A stretch of DNA of 64,000 nucleotides from Hydractinia symbiolongicarpus. Taxonomy: Eukaryota; Cnidaria; Hydrozoa; Anthoathecata; Hydractiniidae. The notes beneath the pieces were generated by a model, which saw only the letters and a program-made list of their open reading frames with translations, had not been told where the DNA came from and did not search any database. The position numbers and the translations under genes were made by a program. The DNA lies in the NCBI RefSeq assembly GCF_029227915.1, contig NC_079881.1, forward strand, positions 23,103,501-23,167,500, given 5' to 3'. Positions 27,228 to 39,886 of this stretch are shown here, piece by piece; the first letter of the stretch is position 1, and every line of letters begins with the position of its first letter.

Positions 27228-29092
27228 TAAATCGACATGATTGTTGGAATTCAGCGAGTACACTAGGCTCTGTTGTAGCGCTTTATTTAAAAATTTAGAT
27301 AAATAAGTCTTTTTTTGCTGTGGGACCAATCCTGGCCGTTACCACGCGCTGAATAAATAGGAACAGTTTCGAAGACTACATTTCATTGACTTTCTAGCGG
27401 TATAACTGTGTTTGAGTTGCAACGGTTGCGTCACATATTCATACCAACATGTATTTAACGATAGTATTCGGATATTATTAGGTTGCATCGCCTTTAACAG
27501 TGAAACGCTTGACTGTGGGATTTAATTGAACTGATTCTGGACTGTGACCTTATAAATGTGATAAATGAGCCAATTGGACTCCAAGGAATAACATTCTTCT
27601 TAATTCGACATGATTGCTGGAATTCAGCGAGTACACTAGGCCCTGTGGTAACGCTTTATTTAAAAATTTAGATAAATAAATCATTTTTTACTCTGGGACC
27701 AATCCTAGCCGTTAGTTCGCGCTGAAGAAATAGAGACAGTTTCAAAAACTACATTTCAATGACTTTCTAACGGGGACGATCCGTTTGAGTTACAACGGTT
27801 GCGTCACATATTCGTACCAACATGTATTTAGTGATTTTCTTCCGATATTACTAAGTTGCATCGCCTTTAACAGTGAAACGCTTGACTGTGGGATTTAATT
27901 GAACTGATTTTGGACTGTGACCTTATAAATGTGATAAATGAGCCAATTGGACTCCGAGGAATAACATTCTTCTTAATTCGACATGATTGCTGGAATTCAG
28001 CGAGTACACTAGGCCCTGTGGTAGCGCTTTATTTAAAAATTTAGATAAATAAATCATTTTTTACTCTGGGACCAATCCTAGCCGTTAGTTCGCGCTGAAA
28101 AAATAAAGACAGTTTCAAAAACTACATTTCAATGACTCTCTAACGGGGTCAATCCGTTTGAGTTACAACGGTTGCGTCACATATTCGTACCAACATGTAT
28201 TTAGTGATTTTCTTCCGATATTACTAAGTTGCATCGCCTTTAACAGTGAAACGCTTGACTGTGGGACTTAATTGAACTAACTTTGGACTGTGACCTGATA
28301 AATGTGATAAATGAGACAATTGGACTCCAAGGAATAACATTCTTCTTAATTTGATATGATTGCTGGAATTCAACGATTACATTAGGCTCTGTGGTAGCGC
28401 TTTATTTAAAAATGTAGATAAATAAATCATTTTTTACTGTGGGACCAATCCTAGCCGTTAGATCGCGCTGAAGAAATAGAGACCGATTCAAAAACTACAT
28501 TTCATTGACTTTCTATCGGGGCCAATCCGTTTGAGTTACAACGGTTGCGTCACATATTCGTACCAACATGTATTTAGTGATTTTCTTCCGATATTACTAA
28601 GTTGCATTGCTTTTAACAGTGAAACGATTGCCTGTGGGATTTAATTGAACTGATTCTGGACTTTGACCTTATGAATGTGATAAATGAGGCAGCTTGACTA
28701 CAAGAAGTAACATTCTTCTTAATTCGACATGATTGCTGGAATTCAGCGAGTACACTAGGCCCTGTGGTAACGCTTTATTTAAAAATTTAGATAAATAAAT
28801 CATTTTTTACTCTGGGACGAATCCTAGCCGTTAGTTCGCGCTGAAGAAATAGAGACAGTTTCAAAAACTACATTTCAATGACTTTCTAACGGGGACGATC
28901 CGTTTGAGTTACAACGGTTGCGTCACATATTCGTACCAACATGTATTTAGTGATTTTCTTCCGATATTACTAAGTTGCATCGCCTTTAACAGTGAAACGC
29001 TTGACTGTGGGATTTAATTGAACTGATTCTGGACTGTGACCTTATAAATGTGATAAATGAGCCAATTGGACTCCGAGGAATAACATTCTTCT
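27228..29092. repeat. Five-unit block Z, copy 2 (1865 bp)
   Basis: Same five units in the same order as 25363-27227; the marker GATTGCCTGTGGG is at 28626, exactly 1865 bp after the first. The unit that follows (29093) is different, so the block occurs only twice. Confidence 0.88.
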
Positions 29093-30584
29093 TAATTCGA
29101 CAGGATTGCTGGAATTCAGAGAGTACACTAGGCCCTGTGGTAGCTCTTTATTTAAAAATTTAGATAAATAAATCATTTTTTACTCTGGGACCAATCCTAG
29201 CCGTTAGTTCGCGCTGAAAAAATAAAGACAGTTTCCAAAACTACATTTCAATGACTCTCTAACGGGGTCAATCAGTTTGAGTTACAACGGTTGCGTAACA
29301 TATTCGTACCAACATGTATTTAGTGATTTTCTTCCGATATTACTAAGTTGCATTGCTTTTAACAGTGAAACGATTGACTGTGGGATTTAATTGAACTGAT
29401 TCTGGACTTTGACCTTATGAATGTGATAAATGAGGCAGCTTGACTACAAGGAGTAACATTCTTCTTAATTCCACATGATTGCTGGAATTCAGCGAGTACA
29501 CTAGGCCCTGTGGTAACGCTTTATTTAAAAATTTAGATAAATAAATCATTTTTTACTCTAGGACGAATCCTAGCCGTTAGTTTGCGCTGAAGAAATAGAG
29601 ACAGTTTCAAAAACTACATTTCAATGACTTTCTAACGGGGACGATCCGTTTGAGTTACAACGGTTGCGTCACATATTCGTACCAACATGTATTTAGTGAT
29701 TTTCTTCCGATATTACTAAGTTGCATCGCCTTTAACAGTGAAACGCTTGACTGTGGGATTTAATTGAACTGATTCTGGACTGTGACCTTATAAATGTGAT
29801 AAATGAGCCAATTGGACTCCGAGGAATAACATTCTTCTTAATTCGACATGATTACTGGAATTCAGCGAGTACACTAGGCCCTGTGGTAGCTCTTTATTTA
29901 AAAATTTAGATAAATAAATCATTTTTTACTCTGAGACCAATCCTAGCCGTTAGTTCGCGCTGAAAAAATAAAGACAGTTTCCAAAACTACATTTCAATGA
30001 CTCTCTAACGGGGTCAATCCGTTTGAATTACAACGGTTGCGTAACATATTTGTACCAACATGTATTTAGTGATTTTCTTCCGATATTACTAAGTTGCATC
30101 GCCTTTAACAGTGAAACGCTTGACTGTGGGATTTAATTGAACTAACTTTGGACTGTGACCTGATAAATGTGATAAATGAGACAATTGGACTCCAAGGAAT
30201 AACATTATTCTTAATTTGATATGATTGCTGGAATTCAACGATTACATTAGGCTCTGTGGTAGCGCTTTATTTAAAAATTTAGATAAATAAATCATTTTTT
30301 ACTGTGGGACCAATCCTAGCCGTTAGATCACGCTGAAGAAATAGAGACCGTTTCAAAAACTACATTTCATTGACTTTCTATCGGGGCCAATCCGTTTGGG
30401 TTACAACGGTTGCGTCACATATTCGTACCAACATGTATTTAGTGATTTTCTTCCGATATTACTAAGTTGCATCGCCTTTAACAGTGAAACGCTTGACTGT
30501 GGGATTTAATTGAACTGATTCTGGACTGTGACCTTATAAATGTGATAAATGAGCCAATTGGACTCCGAGGAATAACATTCTTCT
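29093..30584. repeat. Four-unit block W, copy 1 (1492 bp)
   Basis: Begins with a unit marked GACAGGATTGC and CAGAGAGTACAC, followed by a TTCCACATG unit, a CGACATGATTACTGG unit and a TTGATATG unit preceded by ACATTATTCTTAA. The next block repeats this order. Confidence 0.85.
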
Positions 30585-32059
30585 TAATTCGACAGGATTG
30601 CTGGAATTCAGAGAGTACACTAGGCCCTGTGGTAGCTCTTTATTTAAAAATTTAGATAAATAAATCATTTTTTACTCTGGGACCAATCCTAGCCGTTAGT
30701 TCGCGCTGAAAAAATAAAGACAGTTTCCAAAACTACATTTCAATGACTCTCTAACGGGGTCAATCAGTTTGAGTTACAACGGTTGCGTAACATATTCGTA
30801 CCAACATGTATTTAGTGATTTTCTTCCGATATTACTAAGTTGCATTGCTTTTAACAGTGAAACGATTGACTGTGGGATTTAATTGAACTGATTCTGGACT
30901 TTGACCTTATGAATGTGATAAATGAGGCAGCTTGACTACTTAATTCCACATGATTGCTGGAATTCAGCGAGTACAGTAGGCCCTGTGGTAACGCTTTATT
31001 TAAAAATTTAGATAAATAAATCATTTTTTACTCTGGGACGAATCCTAGCCGTTAGTTTGCGCTGAAGAAATAGAGACAGTTTCAAAAACTACATTTCAAT
31101 GACTTTCTAACGGGGACGATCCGTTTGAGTTACAACGGTTGCGTCACATATTCGTACCAACATGTATTTAGTGATTTTCTTCCGATATTACTAAGTTGCA
31201 TCGCCTTTAACAGTGAAACGCTTGACTGTGGGATTTAATTGAACTGATTCTGGACTGTGACCTTATAAATGTGATAAATGAGCCAATTGGACTCCGAGGA
31301 ATAACATTCTTCTTAATTCGACATGATTACTGGAATTCAGCGAGTACACTAGGCCCTGTGGTAGCTCTTTATTTAAAAATTTAGATAAATAAATCATTTT
31401 TTACTCTGGGACCAATCCTAGCCGTTAGTTCGCGCTGAAAAAATAAAGACAGTTTCCAAAACTACATTTCAATGACTCTCTAACGGGGTCAATCCGTTTG
31501 AGTTACAACGGTTGCGTAACATATTTGTACCAACATGTATTTAGTGATTTTCTTCCGATATTACTAAGTTGCATCGCCTTTAACAGTGAAACGCTTGACT
31601 GTGGGACTTAATTGAACTAACTTTGGACTGTGACCTGATAAATGTGATAAATGAGACAATTGGACTCCAAGGAATAACATTATTCTTAATTTGATATGAT
31701 TGCTGGAATTCAACGATTACATTAGGCTCTGTGGTAGCGCTTTATTTAAAAATTTAGATAAATAAATCATTTTTTACTGTGGGACCAATCCTAGCCGTTA
31801 GATCACGCTGAAGAAATAGAGACCGTTTCAAAAACTACATTTCATTGACTTTCTATCGGGGCCAATCCGTTTGGGTTACAACGGTTGCGTCACATATTCG
31901 TACCAACATGTATTTAGTGATTTTCTTCCGATATTACTAAGTTGCATCGCCTTTAACAGTGAAACGCTTGACTGTGGGACTTAATTGAACTAACTTTGGA
32001 CTGTGACCTGATAAATGTGATAAATGAGACAATTGGACTTCAAGGAATAACATTCTTCT
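30585..32059. repeat. Four-unit block W, copy 2, with 17-bp deletion (1475 bp)
   Basis: Matches 29093-30584 in order and in the private CAGAGAGTACAC change, but is 17 bp shorter. The missing bases lie after GCTTGACTAC near 30938, where the other copies continue AAGGAGTAACATTCTTC before TTAATTCCACATG. The final unit ends differently from that of copy 1, so the duplication boundary falls inside it. Confidence 0.85.
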
Positions 32060-35000
32060 TAATTTGATATGATTGCTGGAATTCAACGATTACATTAGGC
32101 TCTGTGGTAGCGCTTTATTTAAAAATTTAGATAAATAAATCATTTTTTACTGTGGGACCAATCCTAGCCGTTAGATGGCGCTGAAGAAATAGAGACCGTT
32201 TCAAAAACGACATTTCATTGACTTTCTATCGGGGCCAATCCGTTGGGTTACAACGGTTGCGTCACATATTCGTACCAACATGTATTTAGTGATTTTCTTC
32301 CGATATTACTAAGTTGCATCGCCTTTAACAGTGAAACGCTTGACTGTGGGATTTAATTGAACTGATTCTGGACTGTGATCTTATAAATGTGATAAATGAG
32401 CCAATTGGACTCCAAAGAATAACATTCTTCTTAATTCGACATGATTGCTGGAATTCAGCGTGTACACTAGGCCCTGTGGTAACGCTTTATTTAAAAATTT
32501 AGATAAATTAATCATTTTTTACTCTGGGACCAATCCTAGCCGTTAGTTCGCGCTGAAGAAATAGAGACAGTTTCAAAAACTACATTTCAATGACTTTCTA
32601 ACGGGGACGATCCGTTTGAGTTACAACGGTTGCGTCACATATTCGTACCAACATGTATTTAGTGATTTTCTTCCGATATTACTAAGTTGAATCGCCTTTA
32701 ACAGTGAAACGCTTGACTGTGGGATTTAATTGAACTGATTCTGGACTGTGACCTTATAAATGTGATAAATGAGCCAATTGGACTCCGAGGAATAACATTC
32801 TTCTTAATTCGACATGATTGCTGGAATTCAGCGAGTACACTAGGCCCTGTGGTAGCGCTTTATTTAAAAATTTAGATAAATCAATCATTTTTTACTCTGG
32901 GACCAATCCTAGCCGTTAGTTCGCGCTGAAAAAATAAAGACAGTTTCAAAAACTACATTTCAATGACTCTCTAACGGGGTCAATCCGTTTGAGTTACAAC
33001 GGTTGCGTCACATATTTGTACCAACATGTATTTAGTGATTTTCTTCCGATATTACTAAGTTGCATCGCCTTTAACAGTGAAACGCTTGACTGTGGGACTT
33101 AATTGAACTAACTTTGGACTGTGACCTGATAAATGTGATAAATGAGACAATTGGACTCCAAAGAATAACATTCTTCTTAATTTGATATGATTGCTGGAAT
33201 TCAACGATTACATTAGGCTCTGTGGTAGCGCTTTATTTAAAAATTTAGAGAAATAAATCATTTTTTACTGTGGGACCAATCCTAGCCGTTAGATGGCGCT
33301 GAAGAAATAGAGACCGATTCAAAAACTACATTTCATTGACTTTCTATCGGGGCCAATCCGTTTGAGTTACAACGGTTGCGTCACATATTCGTACCAACAT
33401 GTATTTAGTGATTTTCTTCCGCTATTACTAAGTTGCATTGCTGTTAACAGTGAAACGATTGACTGTGGGATTTAATTGAACTGATTCTGGAATGTGACCT
33501 TATAAATGTGATAATTGAGCCAATTGGACTCCAAGGAATAACATTCTTCTTAATTTGATATGATTGCTGGAATTCAGCGATTACATTAGTCTCTGTGGTA
33601 GCGCTTTATTTAAAAATTTAGATAAATAAATCATTTTTTACTGTGGGACCAATCCTAGCCGTTAGTTCGCACTGAAGAAATAGAGACCGTTTCAAAAAAT
33701 ACATTTCATTGACTTTCTATCGTGCCAATCCGTTTGAGTTACAACGGTTGCGTCACATATTCGTACCAACATGTACTTAGCGATAGTACTCGGACATTAC
33801 TAGGTTGCACCGCTTTTAACAGTGAAATGATTGACTGTGGGATTTAATTGAACTGATTCTGGACTGTGACCTTATAAATGTGATAAATGAGCCAATTGGA
33901 CTCCGAGGAATAACATTCTTCTTAATTCGACATGATTGCTGGAATACAGCGAGTACACTAGGCCCTGTGGTAGCGCTTTATTTAAAAATTTAGATAAATA
34001 AATCATTTTTTACTCTGGGACCAATCCTAGCCGTTAGTTCGCGCTGAAAAAATAAAGACAGTTTCAAAAACTACATTTCAATGACTCTCTAACGGGGTCA
34101 ATCAGTTTGAGTTACAACGGTTGCGTAACATATTCGTACCAACATGTATTTAGTGATTTTCTTCCGATATTACTAAGTTGCATTGCTTTTAACAGTGAAA
34201 CGATTGACTGTGGGATTTAATTGAACTGATTCTGGACTTTGACCTTATGAATGTGATAAATGAGGCAGCTTGACTACAAGGAGTAACATTCTTCTTAATT
34301 CCACATGATTGCTGGAATTCAGCGAGTACACTAGGCCCTGTGGTAACGCTTCATTTAAAAATTTAGATAAATAAATCATTTTTTACTCTGGGACGAATCC
34401 TAGCCGTTAGTTCGCGCTGAAGAAATAGAGACAGTTTCAAAAACTACATTTCAATGACTTTCTAACTGGGACGATCCGTTTGAGTTACAACGGTTGCGTA
34501 ACATATTCGTACCAACATGTATTTAGTGATTTTCTTCCGATATTACTAAGTTGCATCGCCTTTAACAGTGAAACGCTTGACTGTGGGACTTAATTGAACT
34601 AACTTTGGACTGTGACCTGATAAATGTGATAAATGAGACAATTGGACTCCAAGGAATAACATTATTCTTAATTTGATATGATTGCTGGAATTCAACGATT
34701 ACATTAGGCTCTGTGGTAGCGCTTTATTTAAAAATTTAGATAAATAAATCATTTTTTACTGTGGGACCAATCCTAGCCGTTAGATCACGCTGAAGAAATA
34801 GAGACCGTTTCAAAAACTACATTTCATTGACTTTCTATCGGGGCCAATCCGTTTGGGTTACAACGGTTGCGTCACATATTCGTACCAACATGTATTTAGT
34901 GATTTTCTTCCGATATTACTAAGTTGCATCGCCTTTAACAGTGAAACGCTTGACTGTGGGACTTAATTGAACTAACTTTGGACTGTGACCTGATAAATGT

Positions 35001-36533
35001 GATAAATGAGACAATTGGACTTCAAGGAATAACATTCTTCTTAATTTGATATGATTGCTGGAATTCAACGATTACATTAGGCTCTGTGGTAGCGCTTTAT
35101 TTAAAAATTTAGATAAATAAATCATTTTTTACTGTGGGACCAATCCTAGCCGTTAGATGGCGCTGAAGAAATAGAGACCGTTTCAAAAACTACATTTCAT
35201 TGACTTTCTATCGGGGCCAATCCGTTTGGGTTACAACGGTTGCGTCACATATTCGTACCAACATGTATTTAGTGATTTTCTTCCGATATTACTAAGTTGC
35301 ATCGCCTTTAACAGTGAAACGCTTGACTGTGGGATTTAATTGAACTGATTCTGGACTGTGATCTTATAAATGTGATAAATGAGCCAATTGGACTCCAAAG
35401 AATAACATTCTTCTTAATTCGACATGATTGCTGGAATTCAGCGTGTACACTAGGCCCTGTGGTAACGCTTTATTTAAAAATTTAGATAAATAAATCATTT
35501 TTTACTCTGGGACCAATCCTAGCCGTTAGTTCGCGCTGAAGAAATAGAGACAGTTTCAAAAACTACATTTCAATGACTTTCTAACGGGGACGATCCGTTT
35601 GAGTTACAACGGTTGCGTCACATATTCGTACCAACATGTATTTAGTGATTTTCTTCCGATATTACTAAGTTGAATCGCCTTTAACAGTGAAACGCTTGAC
35701 TGTGGGATTTAATTGAACTGATTCTGGACTGTGACCTTATAAATGTGATAAATGAGCCAATTGGACTCCGAGGAATAACATTCTTCTTAATTCGACATGA
35801 TTGCTGGAATTCAGCGAGTACACTAGGCCCTGTGGTAGCGCTTTATTTAAAAATTTAGATAAATCAATCATTTTTTACTCTGGGACCAATCCTAGCCGTT
35901 AGTTCGCGCTGAAAAAATAAAGACAGTTTCAAAAACTACATTTCAATGACTCTCTAACGGGGTCAATCCGTTTGAGTTACAACGGTTGCGTCACATATTT
36001 GTACCAACATGTATTTAGTGATTTTCTTTCGATATTACTAAGTTGCATCGCCTTTAACAGTGAAACGCTTGACTGTGGGACTTAATTGAACTAACTTTGG
36101 ACTGTGACCTGATAAATGTGATAAATGAGACAATTGGACTCCAAGGAATAACATTCTTCTTAATTTGATATGATTGCTGGAATTCAACGATTACATTAGG
36201 CTCTGTGGTAGCGCTTTATTTAAAAATTTGGATAAATAAATCATTTTTTACTGTGGGACCAATCCTAGCCGTTAGATCGCGCTGAAGAAATAGAGACAGT
36301 TTCAAAAACTACATTTCATTGACTTTCTAACGGTGTCAATCCGGTTGAGTTACAACGGTTGCGTCACATATTCGTACCAACATGTATTTAGTGATTTTCT
36401 TCCGATATTACTAAGTTGCATTGCTTTTAACAGTGAAACGATTGACTGTGGGACTTAATTGAACTAACTTTGGACTGTGACCTGATAAATGTGATAAATG
36501 AGACAATTGGACTCCAAGGAATAACATTCTTCT
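32060..36533. repeat. Twelve units including a repeat at eight-unit spacing
   Basis: Segment 34669 to about 36160 repeats about 31687-33177 in order, 2982 bp (eight units less 2 bp) apart. Shared rare markers are GATCACGCTG, GATGGCGCTG (near 32175 and 35157), GTGATCTTATAAATG (32377 and 35360), CAGCGTGTACAC and GATAAATCAATC. Between them, 33542-34668 holds a unit with ATTAGTCTCTG and TATCGTGCC (one base short, 372 bp), a unit with GGAATACAG and a TTCCACATG unit. The first two recur at 37653-38130 and 39144-39620. Confidence 0.82.
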
Positions 36534-39500
36534 TAATTTGATATTATTGCTGGAATTCAACGATTACATTAGGCTCTGTGGTAGCGCTTTATTTAAAAAT
36601 TTAGATAAATAAATCATTTTTTACTGTGGGACCAATCCTAGCCGTTAGATCGCGCTGAAGAAATAGAGACAGTTTCAAAAACTACATTTCATTGACTTTC
36701 TAACGGTGTCAATCCGCTTGAGTTACAACGGTTGCGTCACATATTCGTACCAACATGTGTTTAGTGATTTTCTTCCGATATTACTAAGTTGCATTGCTTT
36801 TAACAGTGAAACGATTGACTGTGGGACTTAATTGAACTAACTTTGGACTGTGACCTGATAAATGTGATAAATGAGACAATTGGACTCCAAGGAATAACAT
36901 TCTTCTTAATTTGATATTATTGCTTGAATTCAACGATTACATTAGGCTCTGTGGTAGCGCTTTATTTAAAAATTTAGATAAATAAATCATTTTTTACTGT
37001 GGGACCAATCCTAGCCGTTAGATCGCGCTGAAGAAATAGAGACAGTTTCAAAAACTACATTTCATTGACTTTCTATCGGGGCCAATCCGGTTGAGTTACA
37101 ACGGTTGCGTCACATATTCGTACCGACATGTATTTAGCAATAGTATTCGGATATTACTAGGTTGCATTGCTTTTAACAGTGAAACGATTGACTGTGGGAC
37201 TTAATTGAACTAACTTTGGACTGTGACCTGATAAATGTGATAAATGAGACAATTGGACTCCAAGGAATAACATTCTTCTTAATTTGATATTATTGCTTGA
37301 ATTCAACGATTACATTAGGCTCTGTGGTAGCGCTTTATTTAAAAATTTAGATAAATAAATCATTTTTTACTGTGGGACCAATCCTAGCCGTTAGATCGCG
37401 CTGAAGAAATAGAGACAGTTTCAAAAACTACATTTCATTGACTTTCTATCGGGGCCAATCCGGTTGAGTTACAACGGTTGCGTCACATATTCGTACCAAC
37501 ATGTATTTAGTGATTTTCTTCCGATATTACTAAGTTGCATTGCTTTTAACAGTGAAACGATTGACTGTGGGATTTAATTGAACTGATTCTGGAATGTGAC
37601 CTTATAAATGTGATAATTGAGCCAATTGGACTCCAAGGAATAACATTCTTCTTAATTTGATATGATTGCTGGAATTCAGCGATTACATTAGTCTCTGTGG
37701 TAGCGCTTTATTTAAAAATTTAGATAAATAAATCATTTTTTACTGTGGGACCAATCCTAGCCGTTAGTTCGCACTGAAGAAATAGAGACCGTTTCAAAAA
37801 ATACATTTCATTGACTTTCTATCGTGCCAATCCGTTTGAGTTACAACGGTTGCGTCACATATTCGTACCAACATGTACTTAGCGATAGTACTCGGACATT
37901 ACTAGGTTGCACCGCTTTTAACAGTGAAATGATTGACTGTGGGATTTAATTGAACTGATTCTGGACTGTGACCTTATAAATGTGATAAATGAGCCAATTG
38001 GACTCCGAGGAATAACATTCTTCTTAATTCGACATGATTGCTGGAATACAGCGAGTACACTAGGCCCTGTGGTAGCGCTTTATTTAAAAATTTAGATAAA
38101 TAAATCATTTTTTACTCTGGGACCAATCCTAGCCGTTAGATCGCGCTGAAGAAATAGAGACAGTTTCAAAAACTACATTTCATTGACTTTCTAACGGTGT
38201 CAATCCGCTTGAGTTACAACGGTTGCGTCACATATTCGTACCAACATGTGTTTAGTGATTTTCTTCCGATATTACTAAGTTGCATTGCTTTTAACAGTGA
38301 AACGATTGACTGTGGGACTTAATTGAACTAACTTTGGACTGTGACCTGATAAATGTGATAAATGAGACAATTGGACTCCAAGGAATAACATTCTTCTTAA
38401 TTTGATATTATTGCTTGAATTCAACGATTACATTAGGCTCTGTGGTAGCGCTTTATTTAAAAATTTAGATAAATAAATCATTTTTTACTGTGGGACCAAT
38501 CCTAGCCGTTAGATCGCGCTGAAGAAATAGAGACAGTTTCAAAAACTACATTTCATTGACTTTCTATCGGGGCCAATCCGGTTGAGTTACAACGGTTGCG
38601 TCACATATTCGTACCGACATGTATTTAGCAATAGTATTCGGATATTACTAGGTTGCATTGCTTTTAACAGTGAAACGATTGACTGTGGGACTTAATTGAA
38701 CTAACTTTGGACTGTGACCTGATAAATGTGATAAATGAGACAATTGGACTCCAAGGAATAACATTCTTCTTAATTTGATATTATTGCTTGAATTCAACGA
38801 TTACATTAGGCTCTGTGGTAGCGCTTTATTTAAAAATTTAGATAAATAAATCATTTTTTACTGTGGGACCAATCCTAGCCGTTAGATCGCGCTGAAGAAA
38901 TAGAGACAGTTTCAAAAACTACATTTCATTGACTTTCTATCGGGGCCAATCCGGTTGAGTTACAACGGTTGCGTCACATATTCGTACCAACATGTATTTA
39001 GTGATTTTCTTCCGATATTACTAAGTTGCATTGCTTTTAACAGTGAAACGATTGACTGTGGGATTTAATTGAACTGATTCTGGAATGTGACCTTATAAAT
39101 GTGATAATTGAGCCAATTGGACTCCAAGGAATAACATTCTTCTTAATTTGATATGATTGCTGGAATTCAGCGATTACATTAGTCTCTGTGGTAGCGCTTT
39201 ATTTAAAAATTTAGATAAATAAATCATTCTTTACTGTGGGACCAATCCTAGCCGTTAGTTCGCACTGAAGAAATAGAGACCGTTTCAAAAAATACATTTC
39301 ATTGACTTTCTATCGTGCCAATCCGTTTGAGTTACAACGGTTGCGTCACATATTCGTACCAACATGTACTTAGCGATAGTACTCGGACATTACTAGGTTG
39401 CACCGCTTTTAACAGTGAAATGATTGACTGTGGGATTTAATTGAACTGATTCTGGACTGTGACCTTATAAATGTGATAAATGAGCCAATTGGACTCCGAG

Positions 39501-39886
39501 GAATAACATTCTTCTTAATTCGACATGATTGCTGGAATACAGCGAGTACACTAGGCCCTGTGGTAGCGCTTTATTTAAAAATTTAGATAAATAAATCATT
39601 TTTTACTCTGGGACCAATCCTAGCCGTTAGTTCGCGCTGAAAAAATAAAGACAGTTTCAAAAACTACATTTCAATGACTCTCTAACGGGGTCAATCCGTT
39701 TGAGTTACAACTGTTGCGTCACATATTCGTACCAACATGTATTTAGTGATTTTCTTCCGATATTACTAAGTTGCATCGCATTTAACAGTGAAACGCTTGA
39801 CTGTGGGACTTAATTGAACTAACTTTGGACTGTGACCTTAAATGTGATAAATGAGCCAATTGGACTCCAAGGAATAACGTTCTTCT
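36534..39886. repeat. Four-unit block V, tandemly duplicated (1491 bp period)
   Basis: Units starting 36907, 37280, 37653 and 38025 recur at 38398, 38771, 39144 and 39516. The period is 1491 because the TATCGTGCC unit is 372 bp. Markers are TATTGCTTGAATTC, TACCGACATG (37121 and 38612), ATTAGTCTCTG (37691 and 39182) and GGAATACAG. The unit starting at 38025 is chimeric: its first part is the ACTCTGGGAC type and its second part is the GATCGCGCTG type of the unit at 36534, which marks the duplication junction. Confidence 0.88.
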
